Source: Pseudomonadota bacterium
GTDB taxonomy: Bacteria > Pseudomonadota > Gammaproteobacteria > Steroidobacterales > Steroidobacteraceae
DNA: 6,828 nt
Direction of reading: 5' to 3'
NCBI GenBank assembly: GCA_021780395.1
Contig: JAJXYU010000098.1
Location: 1-6,828, forward strand
Shown here: positions 1 to 5,970 of the stretch, one piece after another
How the letters are laid out: each line of letters starts with the position of its first letter
Position numbering within the stretch: the stretch's first letter is position 1
Notes under the pieces: generated by a model
Seen by the model: only the letters and a program-made list of their open reading frames with translations
What the model was told of the DNA's origin: nothing
Databases searched by the model: none
Program-made: the position numbers and the translations under genes

Positions 1-3000
1 GTGCGCGCGCGAGGGTCGTGCGCAGCTCGCCCTCGTTCGCCGCCGAGACTTCGAGTGTCGCGACGGCGAGATCGATGTCGTGCTCGACGTAGCGATCGAG
101 CCGCGGCCAACGCGCCGTCGGCAACGGCTTGCCGTCGACCCGGAGCGTCGCGTAGCCCCGGCTGCGAGCCCATTTCGCGAGATCCGTGTACAGACCCTTG
201 CGAGCCTTCACGAGCGGCGCGAGCAGCGTCACGGTCCGACCGCGGCGCGTGCGCAGGATGCCCGCGGCGATCGCCGCCTCGCTCTGCGGCTCGATCGGCA
301 CGCGGCAGGTCGGGCAGTGCGCGACCCCGAGCTTCACGTACAGCAGCCGCAGGAAGTGATAGATCTCGGTCAGCGTCGCGACGGTGCTCTTGCGCCCGCC
401 GCGGCTCGTGCGCTGCTCGATCGCGACCGTCGGCGGGATCCCGTGGATCGCGTCGACGTCCGCACGCGTCGCCGGCTGTACGAATTGCCGCGCATACGCG
501 TTCAGCGACTCCAGGTAGCGCCGCTGGCCCTCCGCGAACACGATGTCGAAGGCGAGCGTGCTCTTGCCGCTGCCGGAGACACCGGTGATCACCGTGAACC
601 GGTCGCGCTCGATCGCGAGGTCGATGTTCTTCAAGTTGTGCTCGCGAGCCCCGCGGATCTCGATCGACCGGACGGAGGGCGCGGTCGCCGGCGTCGCGCG
701 GCCCGGCGGCGGCGCGATCATCACCGGCGCGGTGACGCGCGCGAGCGCGGCGCCGGTATGCGAGTCCGGCGTCGCGGCGACCATCGCCGGCGTGCCGACG
801 CAGACGACGGTACCGCCGCCGTCGCCGCCTTCCGGCCCGAGATCGACGATCCAGTCGGCGGCGCGGATCACGTCCAGGTGGTGCTCGATCACCAGCAGGG
901 AATGCCCCGCGTCGATCAGCCGGCGGAAGGCGCGCAGCAGCTTCGCGACGTCGTCGAAGTGCAGTCCGGTCGTCGGCTCGTCGCAGATGAACAGGGTCCC
1001 CTTGCCGTCGCGCGCGTCCGGCGCGGCACGCGGGACGAGGTGCGCCGCGAGCTTCAGGCGCTGCGCCTCGCCGCCGGAGAGCGTCGGGACCGGCTGGCCG
1101 AGGCGCAGGTAGTCGAGGCCGACGTCGACCAGCGGCTGCAGCGCGCGCTGCACGGTCGCATCGGCGGCGAAGAAAGCGATCGCCTCGCGCACCGTCATGT
1201 CGAGCACGTCCGCGATGCCCGCTGGAGGACGACCCGCGCCGGCGATCCTCACTTCGAGCACTTCCGCGCGGTAGCGCCGCCCGTCGCAGTCCGGGCACCG
1301 CAGGTACACGTCGGAGAGGAACTGCATCTCGACGTGCTCGAAGCCGTTGCCGCCGCAGCTCGGGCAGCGGCCGGTGCCGGAATTGAAGCTGAAGGTTCCC
1401 GCGGTGTACTTGCGACGCCGGGATTCCGGCGAGGCCGCGAAGATCGCGCGTATCGCGTCGAACGCGCCGACGAAGCTCGCCGGATTCGAGCGCGCGGTGC
1501 GCCCGATCGGGCTTTGATCGATCATGACGACGTCGGCGATCGAGTCGGCGCCGACCAGGCGCCGGTGCGCGCCGGCGGGGTCGGTCGGCCGGCCCTTGGC
1601 CCGCAGCAGGGCGCGATAGAGCACCTCGTGCACCAGCGTCGACTTGCCGGAACCACTGACCCCGGTCACGCAGACCAGGCGGCGCAGCGGAAACTCCACG
1701 GTCACGTCCCGCAGATTGTGCATCGTCGCGCCTTCGACCCGGATCGACGCGGCGCCGGGTTGCGGCGCCTCCGCGGCCGCCGACGCGACGGCGCCGTGCA
1801 CGCGGCCGAACAGGTAGTCCGCAGTCAACGATCCGCGCGCGGTGGCGAAGTCGCCGAGCGGTCCGAAGAACACGATCTCGCCGCCGCGCTCGCCCGGGCC
1901 CGGTCCGATGTCGAGGATCCGATCGGCGGCGCGCATGATCTCGGGGTCGTGCTCCACGACGAGCAAGGTGTTGCCGGCGTCGCGCAGGCGTCGCATCACG
2001 CCGGTGATTCGCCCGGCGTCCCGCGCGTGCAAGCCGATCGACGGCTCGTCGAGCACGAACAAGGTGTTCACGAGCGACGTGCCGAGCGCGGTGGTCAGGT
2101 TGATCCGTTGCACCTCTCCGCCCGACAGGGTGCGCGACTGGCGGTCGAGGTTCAGGTACCCGAGCCCGACTTCGCACAGGTACCGGAGGCGGGAGCGGAT
2201 CTCGCCGAGCAGCAGCTTGGTCGCCTCCGCATGCGCGGCGGGCAACTCCAGCGCCTCGAAGAACTCCCGGCACCGATCGAGCGGCAGCAGCGTGAGCTCG
2301 CGGACGTTCCGCCCGGGCGTCCCGATCCGCCACCGCAAGGCGTCGCGTTTCAGGCGCGCACCGCCGCACTCGGGGCATTCGGCGTACGATCGATAGCGCG
2401 ACAGGAGCACGCGGATGTGCATCTTGTACGCCTTGGTCTCGAGCCACGCGAAGAACCGGGCGACCCCGTACCACACCTTGCGGTTCCAGTCTCCTTCGCC
2501 GTCGATCACCCAGCGTCGGTGCGCCTCGTCGAGTTCGCGCCACGCGACGTCGACCGGAATCCCGCGCCGGCGCGCGAAACGCAGCAGGTCCGTCTGGCAT
2601 TCGGCATAGGCCGGGGTCTGCCAGGGCTTGATCGCGCCGTCCTGCAGGCTCAATCGATCGTCCGGGATCACCAATCCGTAGTCGACGCCGATCGTCCGGC
2701 CGAAGCCGCGACAGGTCCCGCAGGCGCCGAGCGGCGAGTTGAAACTGAACGTGCTCGGCGTCGGATCCGGGTACGCGATGTCGCAATGGGCGCAGTGCAA
2801 TCCGGTCGAGAAACGCCATGGCGCGAGCGCACCGTCGTCCGCGGCGAGCGGGTAGATGTCGACCCGACCGTCACCGTAGCGCAGCGCGCCTTCGATCGCT
2901 TCGCTGCGGCGGGCGCCGTCCGCGGCCGACCAGCGCAGGCGGTCCTGGACGACTTGCAGGCGTCGGTCGCCGCGCTCGTGGATCCGGGTGTAACCCTGCC

Positions 3001-3535
3001 GCTCGAGCGAGGCGCGCACTTCCGCTTCGGTGAAGTTGTGCGGGATCGCGACCGGGAACGTGATCAGCAGCCGCGGATCTCCGTGGGTCTCGCTGATCCG
3101 TCCGATCTGCCGCAGGATCGTCTGTGGGTCGTCCCGTTGCACCGGCCGGTCGCAGCGCTCACAGTGCAGGGTCGCGGCCCGCGCGAACAGGAGCTTCAGA
3201 TGATCGTTGAGCTCGGTCATCGTCCCGACGGTCGAGCGCGAGGTGCGGACCGGGTTGGTCTGGTCGATCGCGATCGCCGGCGGCACGCCGTCGATGCGCC
3301 CGACCTGCGGCCGGTCCATCCGGTCGAGGAACTGGCGCGCGTACGGCGAGAAGGTCTCGACGTAGCGTCGCTGGCCCTCGGCGTACACGGTGTCGAACAC
3401 CAGCGAGGACTTGCCGGACCCGCTGACGCCGGTCACGACCGTCAATTCGCCGATCGGCAGATCGAGATCGAGGTTCTTGAGGTTGTTCTGACGGGCGCCG
3501 CGGATGCGGATCGCGCCGCGATCAGCGTCCGGCAA
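1..3535 (-). CDS. uvrA: Tandem (double-length) UvrA excinuclease ATPase, 3' end beyond window
   Basis: This gene encodes a UvrA-family ABC ATPase, the damage-recognition subunit of nucleotide excision repair. About 1,178 codons are visible and the frame is open to the left edge. Unit 1: N-terminal IRIRGARQNNLKN; Walker A GVSGSGKSS (K42); zinc module C248-x2-C-x20-C-x2-C275; signature LSGGE 470-474 with Walker B/D-loop LDEPSIG (D496); second Walker A GVSGSGKST (K631); zinc module C724-x2-C-x19-C-x2-C750; signature LSGGE 819-823 with CDEPTTGLH (D852). This is a complete UvrA of roughly 930 residues, but it does not stop. A Pro/Ala/Thr-rich linker (about 925-950) leads into a second unit (IEIRGAREHNLKN, Walker A with K991, then LLAPLVKARKG near 1105-1115). 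Normal UvrA is about 940 residues. I recall UvrA-like proteins of roughly 1,800-1,950 residues in some proteobacteria, and this should be one. The start is TTG at 3535, the only plausible start after an in-frame stop; it overlaps the end of pilZ by 14 bases. Identity is very secure; the start is moderately secure. Confidence 0.95.
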   Translation of the reverse strand, partial: MPDADRGAIRIRGARQNNLKNLDLDLPIGELTVVTGVSGSGKSSLVFDTVYAEGQRRYVETFSPYARQFLDRMDRPQVGRIDGVPPAIAIDQTNPVRTSRSTVGTMTELNDHLKLLFARAATLHCERCDRPVQRDDPQTILRQIGRISETHGDPRLLITFPVAIPHNFTEAEVRASLERQGYTRIHERGDRRLQVVQDRLRWSAADGARRSEAIEGALRYGDGRVDIYPLAADDGALAPWRFSTGLHCAHCDIAYPDPTPSTFSFNSPLGACGTCRGFGRTIGVDYGLVIPDDRLSLQDGAIKPWQTPAYAECQTDLLRFARRRGIPVDVAWRELDEAHRRWVIDGEGDWNRKVWYGVARFFAWLETKAYKMHIRVLLSRYRSYAECPECGGARLKRDALRWRIGTPGRNVRELTLLPLDRCREFFEALELPAAHAEATKLLLGEIRSRLRYLCEVGLGYLNLDRQSRTLSGGEVQRINLTTALGTSLVNTLFVLDEPSIGLHARDAGRITGVMRRLRDAGNTLLVVEHDPEIMRAADRILDIGPGPGERGGEIVFFGPLGDFATARGSLTADYLFGRVHGAVASAAAEAPQPGAASIRVEGATMHNLRDVTVEFPLRRLVCVTGVSGSGKSTLVHEVLYRALLRAKGRPTDPAGAHRRLVGADSIADVVMIDQSPIGRTARSNPASFVGAFDAIRAIFAASPESRRRKYTAGTFSFNSGTGRCPSCGGNGFEHVEMQFLSDVYLRCPDCDGRRYRAEVLEVRIAGAGRPPAGIADVLDMTVREAIAFFAADATVQRALQPLVDVGLDYLRLGQPVPTLSGGEAQRLKLAAHLVPRAAPDARDGKGTLFICDEPTTGLHFDDVAKLLRAFRRLIDAGHSLLVIEHHLDVIRAADWIVDLGPEGGDGGGTVVCVGTPAMVAATPDSHTGAALARVTAPVMIAPPPGRATPATAPSVRSIEIRGAREHNLKNIDLAIERDRFTVITGVSGSGKSTLAFDIVFAEGQRRYLESLNAYARQFVQPATRADVDAIHGIPPTVAIEQRTSRGGRKSTVATLTEIYHFLRLLYVKLGVAHCPTCRVPIEPQSEAAIAAGILRTRRGRTVTLLAPLVKARKGLYTDLAKWARSRGYATLRVDGKPLPTARWPRLDRYVEHDIDLAVATLEVSAANEGELRTTLARA

Positions 3536-3797
3536 ACTGTTCCATCATCAGCCCGGTACCGCCGCGCGACACGTGCGCGACGACCGCGGTGCGCCGGTGG
3601 ATCTTGGTCACGAGCCCCAGGTTGATCGCGAACGCGAGCTCGACGTGCTGCCCCTTGCGCAGGCCGAGATTGCGGGTCTCGACGAATACGCCGCTCGCGC
3701 TCAGGTTCTGCGCCTTGCAGATCCGGCCCTTATGGCCCGGCATCACGACGTATACGGTCGTACGCGCGCGGTGGCGGGTGTGCAGACGACGTTCCAT
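3522..3797 (-). CDS. Small single-domain PilZ protein (putative c-di-GMP receptor)
   Basis: This is a 91-residue protein with the two PilZ c-di-GMP-binding signatures. RxxxR is in the first residues (R4-LHT-R8 of MERRLHTR) and [D/N]xSxxG follows as NLSASG, then a beta-rich remainder (GVFVETRNLGLRKGQHVEL...). It is essentially a bare PilZ domain with no YcgR-type N-terminal domain, so it is probably a cytoplasmic c-di-GMP adaptor. I chose the ATG at 3797 because AGAGG lies 8 bases upstream and because an earlier in-frame ATG at 3836 lacks a ribosome site and sits inside a likely -10 hexamer; using that one gives 104 residues. It lies about 100 bases downstream of the csrA-like gene, and its stop overlaps the uvrA start. 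From memory, Pseudomonas has a YcgR-type PilZ gene (flgZ) beside flgMN, which suggests a motility role here. The partner is unknown. Confidence 0.85.
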   Translation of the reverse strand: MERRLHTRHRARTTVYVVMPGHKGRICKAQNLSASGVFVETRNLGLRKGQHVELAFAINLGLVTKIHRRTAVVAHVSRGGTGLMMEQFAGR

Positions 3798-3834
3798 GCG
3801 AGGCGCCTCTTCGCGAGATCCGGGAAGCGCCCTC

Positions 3835-3840
3835 ATTATG
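3835..3840 (-). promoter_or_regulatory. Possible sigma-70 -10 element for pilZ-uvrA
   Basis: On the minus strand CATAAT matches the TATAAT -10 consensus at 5 of 6 positions and is the most AT-rich hexamer in the csrA-pilZ gap. Seventeen bases upstream the -35 position reads TTTCCG, a weak match, so an activator might be needed. The predicted start near 3828 gives a leader of about 30 bases to the ATG at 3797. It could give pilZ and uvrA their own transcription apart from the flagellar operon. The direct repeat CGGAAAG (plus strand 3846-3852 and 3858-3864, 12 bp apart) lies over the spacer and -35 area. This is inference from sequence only. Confidence 0.35.
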
Positions 3841-3896
3841 CACCGCGGAAAGCGGACCGGAAAGGCGCCGCGCGAACGGGCCCGCTTATGTCGAAT

Positions 3897-4094
3897 TCAG
3901 GCGACGTCCTTGCGCCGGATCACGAGCTGTTGCGGCGCTTCGATGCCCATTTTCACGCGACGCCCGGTACTGCCGAGCAGCGTGATCTGGATCGGGCCGT
4001 TCGCGAACAGCTGCCGCAACGTGATGCTCTCGTCGACGTTCTCGCCCGGCTGGATCACGATCGATTCGTCGGCGCGGCGGCTGAGGACGAGCAT
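3897..4094 (-). CDS. CsrA/RsmF-like RNA-binding post-transcriptional regulator with internal insertion
   Basis: This is a 65-residue CsrA-family protein, predicted to dimerise and bind GGA motifs in mRNA leaders. The family start MLVLSRRADESIVI (strand 1) and the later block GRRVKMGIEAP followed by LVIRRKDV are clear. About 16 extra residues (roughly 18-33, ENVDESITLRQLFANG) sit between the first strand and the next (IQITLLG), where ordinary CsrA has a short turn. The protein ends just after RRKDV, so it lacks the usual C-terminal helix. This pattern resembles Pseudomonas RsmN/RsmF, where an inserted helix changes the dimer fold; the likely RNA-contact arginine of the VxR segment is kept. It starts 3 bases after the flgN stop (TGA-CCG-ATG), so it is probably translationally coupled and belongs to the flgM-flgN transcript. 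Standard gammaproteobacterial csrA lies elsewhere, next to alaS, so this is likely a second paralog. Family assignment is strong; the RsmF subgroup is good but from memory. Confidence 0.88.
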   Translation of the reverse strand: MLVLSRRADESIVIQPGENVDESITLRQLFANGPIQITLLGSTGRRVKMGIEAPQQLVIRRKDVA

Positions 4095-4097
4095 CGG

Positions 4098-4556
4098 TCA
4101 GACCTGCGCGAGCGGCCGGGTCGCGGCAAGCGACGCGGTGCGGCCGTTGCGTCCGTACGTGCCCGGCGTGCCGCCGCGCAGCGCGTCGAGCAACTGTTCC
4201 ACCTGGTGCTGGCGCGAGCGGATCAGATACCCGTTCTGCTCGTTCGCCCGGTGACACTCGGCGGCGAGCCGCTGCAGCGCGCGCCACCGCCGCACGATCC
4301 CGTCCGGCACCGGCGCGGCGTCGGCCGCGGCGGCGGCGTCGAGGCCGGCGGCCGCGAACGCGCGCTGCCGTTCGGCCTCGGTGCGGTCGAGCGCGCCGAG
4401 CAGCGCGATCTTGTCCGCGGCGCTCTGCGCGAGCGCGTCCGGCGAGGGACCGGTGATCGCCGTCCGCTCCGCGCCGAGCAGCGTGCCGAGATCCTCGGCG
4501 ATCGCGATCTGGCGTTCGAGGAGCGCGGCGATCGAATGCTCGAGATCGGCGTTCAC
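4098..4556 (-). CDS. flgN: FlgN, flagellar export chaperone for hook-filament junction proteins
   Basis: This is a 152-residue, mostly helical protein. In known systems FlgN is a cytoplasmic type III export chaperone that keeps FlgK and FlgL ready for export. The family hallmark is near the C-terminus: ANEQNGYLIRSRQHQVEQL followed by a leucine/glycine segment and TYGRNGR. The N-terminal half is Ala/Leu/Glu-rich and heptad-like, as expected of the helical bundle. Divergence is normal in this family, so the assignment rests on the C-terminal motif together with its place directly behind flgM. It starts with GTG at 4556, three bases after the flgM stop, with GGAATGAAG as the probable ribosome site inside the end of flgM. 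It is followed after 3 bases by the csrA-like gene. It should be co-transcribed with flgM. Confidence 0.88.
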   Translation of the reverse strand: MNADLEHSIAALLERQIAIAEDLGTLLGAERTAITGPSPDALAQSAADKIALLGALDRTEAERQRAFAAAGLDAAAAADAAPVPDGIVRRWRALQRLAAECHRANEQNGYLIRSRQHQVEQLLDALRGGTPGTYGRNGRTASLAATRPLAQV

Positions 4557-4559
4557 GGC

Positions 4560-4874
4560 CTACTTCATTCCGCGCTCGAAGCGCAGCATCTGGCTCGCAA
4601 CCCGTCCGGCGTCGATCGTGTAGCTGCCGTTCTGGACTGCCTGCTTGATCGACGCCACCTTCGCGGAATCGACGACCGGCGCGGCGGCGATCGCGTCCGC
4701 GACCTTTTGCAGCGTCCGGGCGGAGCCCGTGATCGTCACCTGGTCGGTGGACGCGCCGGCGACGCCGCCGGGCGCGGCCGAGGGGCCGCCCTTCGTCGGG
4801 CCCGCGCTCCCGCCGGACCCGTTCACCGGCAGCGGCGGCTGGGCGCTCGTGTATCCTGAGATCTTGTTCGGCAC
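4560..4874 (-). CDS. flgM: FlgM, anti-sigma-28 factor
   Basis: This is a 104-residue FlgM. It holds sigma-28 (FliA) inactive until the hook-basal body is finished and FlgM is exported through it. The N-terminal half (about 1-45) is Gly/Pro/Ser/Ala-rich and low complexity, matching the disordered, secreted part of the family. The sigma-binding C-terminal part is recognisable: DQVTITGSARTLQ, then VDSAKVASIKQAVQNGSY, then IDAGRVASQMLRFERGMK. The start is GTG at 4874, with AGGAG seven bases upstream (4886-4882). It is first in a tight flgM-flgN-csrA cluster downstream of flgA, and a sigma-28-like promoter in the gap would give the usual feedback in which sigma-28 drives its own inhibitor. Length is typical (about 90-110). 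Confidence 0.93.
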   Translation of the reverse strand: MPNKISGYTSAQPPLPVNGSGGSAGPTKGGPSAAPGGVAGASTDQVTITGSARTLQKVADAIAAAPVVDSAKVASIKQAVQNGSYTIDAGRVASQMLRFERGMK

Positions 4875-4910
4875 CGAATCTCTCCTAATCAGGTCCTAAG
4901 TCAGGGCCTT
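4875..4910 (-). promoter_or_regulatory. flgM ribosome-site leader with reiterated TTAGGA motifs (possible CsrA/RsmF target)
   Basis: Just upstream of the flgM GTG the minus strand carries imperfect tandem units, CTTAAGGCCCTGA, CTTAGGACCTGA and TTAGGAGAG, the last forming the Shine-Dalgarno site. Two AGGA motifs (4897-4894 and 4886-4883) start 11 bases apart and the second overlaps the ribosome site. Paired GGA motifs of this kind are typical binding sites of CsrA-family repressors, and a CsrA-like gene is the third gene of this operon. The repeat is visible; binding is only an inference. Confidence 0.35.
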
Positions 4911-4941
4911 AAGCGCGACCCGGCAAGAATCGTCTCCGCGA

Positions 4942-4976
4942 CTCGGGGCCCGAGCCGTCGGGGACGCCCCCGTCCC
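4942..4976 (-). repeat. Two GC-rich inverted repeats in the flgA-flgM gap
   Basis: Two perfect 6-bp-arm inverted repeats lie side by side. One is GGGACG-CCCC-CGTCCC at 4961-4976 and the other is CTCGGG-G-CCCGAG at 4942-4954. Both fall within the leader expected from the sigma-28-like promoter. On the minus strand neither is followed by a T run, so they do not look like an intrinsic terminator. They may form leader structure, or slow read-through from flgA. Confidence 0.5.
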
Positions 4977-4986
4977 GCGTCCCGGG

Positions 4987-5013
4987 TTATCGGCGGTGAC
5001 CTCGATCACTGAA
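4987..5013 (-). promoter_or_regulatory. Sigma-28 (FliA)-type promoter for flgM-flgN-csrA
   Basis: On the minus strand GCCGATAA (4994-4987) matches the flagellar sigma-28 -10 consensus exactly. Fifteen bases upstream is TTCAG (5013-5009 including the first spacer base), a 3-of-5 match to TAAAG. It is placed correctly between the flgA stop (5017) and the flgM start (4874), with transcription expected to begin near 4980 and a leader of about 105 bases. FlgM genes in other bacteria are commonly transcribed both by read-through and by such a class 3 promoter. The perfect -10 is the main support; the -35 is weak. Confidence 0.72.
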
Positions 5014-5016
5014 GGG

Positions 5017-5781
5017 TCACGGCACGAATATTCGAACGGTGTGGTCGGCGCGCGCGATCCCTTCGACGACCTTGCCGGATGACAGGTTTTCGACCCGAAC
5101 GCGCTGATTCACGAAGCCATCCGCGAGGGCCCGGCCCGCCATCCGGACGCTGATGCCCCCGATTTTCGCGACCAGGCTCACCAATTGACCGCGCTGGACC
5201 GCCTCGGTCCCGAGCAACATCTGGTTGGTGAGGATCTGACCTTGCGCGAGCGGACGGCCGGCGGTCAAGCCGATCGCGATCCGCGGCGAATCGAGATAGC
5301 CGGGCGGCAAGCCCGTGAGATCCCGGGACGCGACCGCCAGGTCGCCGGCGCCGAGCACGGTGCCGGCGACGATCGCATGGGCCGCGATGACCACCGGCGT
5401 CACGCCCACGACGCTGACCGGGACGTAGATACGCCAGGCTTCCGGCATGGCGCATTGCAATACGAATACGATGCGGTTTGCGACTCGAACGCCCGGGGCG
5501 GGGGTCGCCTCGACCGGTCGCGCGCAATGCCGTAGCTGCACGCCCGGGGCGATCACTCCAACCTCGAGTCGTTGCCCGGTCCCGAGCGGACCGAACGCGT
5601 GCGCCGCCGCCGCCCGCGCCGCCGCGGACAGTTCCGCCGGCGTTTCGAAGGCCCCGCCGGCGGCCGCATGGGCGCGCGGCAACAGACTCGCGAACAGCAT
5701 CCCGGCGATTGCGGCAATCCGCTGCGATCGGATCGACGCGGGTCGTCGGGCCTGCCAGATTCTTGACGGCATCGGGCGCAT
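5017..5781 (-). CDS. flgA: FlgA, flagellar basal body P-ring assembly chaperone
   Basis: This is a 254-residue FlgA, the periplasmic chaperone for assembly of the P ring (FlgI) around the rod. The N-terminus has a basic stretch (RPASIRSQR), a hydrophobic segment (IAAIAGMLFASLL) and a probable signal peptidase site after PRAHA, giving Sec export. The mature part has the FlgA SAF-like region (AIVAGTVLGAGDLAVASRD, near the middle) and the conserved C-terminal domain (LTNQMLLGTEAVQRGQLV, VRMAGRALADGFVNQRVRV, ENLSSGKVVEGI), ending in VRIFVP. Length is usual for the family. Two in-frame ATGs are possible, at 5781 and 5772; the sigma-54 promoter predicts transcription starting only about 3 bases before the first, so either the mRNA is nearly leaderless or 5772 is used. 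Longer open frame upstream runs through the promoters and antisense to flgB and is not coding. It diverges from flgB. Confidence 0.93.
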   Translation of the reverse strand: MRPMPSRIWQARRPASIRSQRIAAIAGMLFASLLPRAHAAAGGAFETPAELSAAARAAAAHAFGPLGTGQRLEVGVIAPGVQLRHCARPVEATPAPGVRVANRIVFVLQCAMPEAWRIYVPVSVVGVTPVVIAAHAIVAGTVLGAGDLAVASRDLTGLPPGYLDSPRIAIGLTAGRPLAQGQILTNQMLLGTEAVQRGQLVSLVAKIGGISVRMAGRALADGFVNQRVRVENLSSGKVVEGIARADHTVRIFVP

Positions 5782-5794
5782 CGACCAAACCCCA

Positions 5795-5810
5795 AGCAAG
5801 CCGCGTGCCA
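5795..5810 (-). promoter_or_regulatory. Sigma-54 (RpoN) promoter for flgA
   Basis: On the minus strand TGGCACG-CGGC-TTGCT matches the sigma-54 consensus TGGCACG-N4-TTGCW at every fixed position, with the required GG-N10-GC spacing of the -24 and -12 elements. With the C of the -12 GC at 5796, transcription should begin near 5784, three bases before the first flgA ATG. Sigma-54 promoters need an ATP-driven activator, so flgA expression should depend on a FleQ/FlrA/FlrC-type protein encoded elsewhere. Confidence 0.85.
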
Positions 5811-5811
5811 A

Positions 5812-5830
5812 CGCATCGCGTCGTGATGCG
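5812..5830. repeat. Inverted repeat CGCATC-N7-GATGCG just upstream of the flgA promoter
   Basis: CGCATC (5812-5817) and GATGCG (5825-5830) form perfect 6-bp arms around a 7-base centre, ending 2 bp from the -24 box of the flgA sigma-54 promoter. It could be a protein-binding site acting on the flgA promoter. Arms of this size also arise by chance in GC-rich DNA, so support is modest. Confidence 0.3.
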
Positions 5831-5850
5831 CGGACGCCGGCGACACGGGC

Positions 5851-5907
5851 GGCAAGCCGGCAAGGATCGGCCGCTTGGTCGCGGGCGGCGAGCGGCAAGT
5901 TCTTGCC
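5851..5907. promoter_or_regulatory. Candidate shared sigma-54 activator (enhancer) site with GGCAAG palindrome
   Basis: The gap between the two sigma-54 promoters contains GGCAAG at 5851-5856, 5859-5864 and 5894-5899, and its complement CTTGCC at 5902-5907. The last two form the perfect palindrome GGCAAG-TT-CTTGCC. Its centre is about 97 bp upstream of the expected flgB start and about 117 bp from the expected flgA start, usual distances for an enhancer-binding protein. The form recalls the inverted FleQ site of Pseudomonas (GTCAA...TTGAC), but the sequence differs. The function is inferred. Confidence 0.45.
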
Positions 5908-5970
5908 ACTGACCGCCCTGGACACGTCGAGATCCGGCGAACGGGTCGCCGTGGCACGCCGTTGGGGGTA

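Noticed and set aside
80..3625. Very long plus-strand open frame (about 1,180 codons) over the left half
   Set aside because: It is exactly antisense to the uvrA gene, its translation is Arg/Ala/Asp-rich with no recognisable domain, and such open antisense frames are common in GC-rich genes. The minus-strand reading has all UvrA motifs.
3798..3896. Terminator between the csrA-like gene and pilZ
   Set aside because: No stem-loop followed by a T run is visible; the gap holds only the weak promoter candidate and a short direct repeat.
3504..4859. Plus-strand open frame of about 450 codons over pilZ, csrA, flgN and flgM
   Set aside because: It is antisense to four recognisable genes with matching operon spacing; the translation is low-complexity and Arg-rich.
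4961..4976. Hairpin GGGACG-CCCC-CGTCCC as an intrinsic terminator of flgA
   Set aside because: No T run follows on the minus strand, so it is listed only as an inverted repeat.
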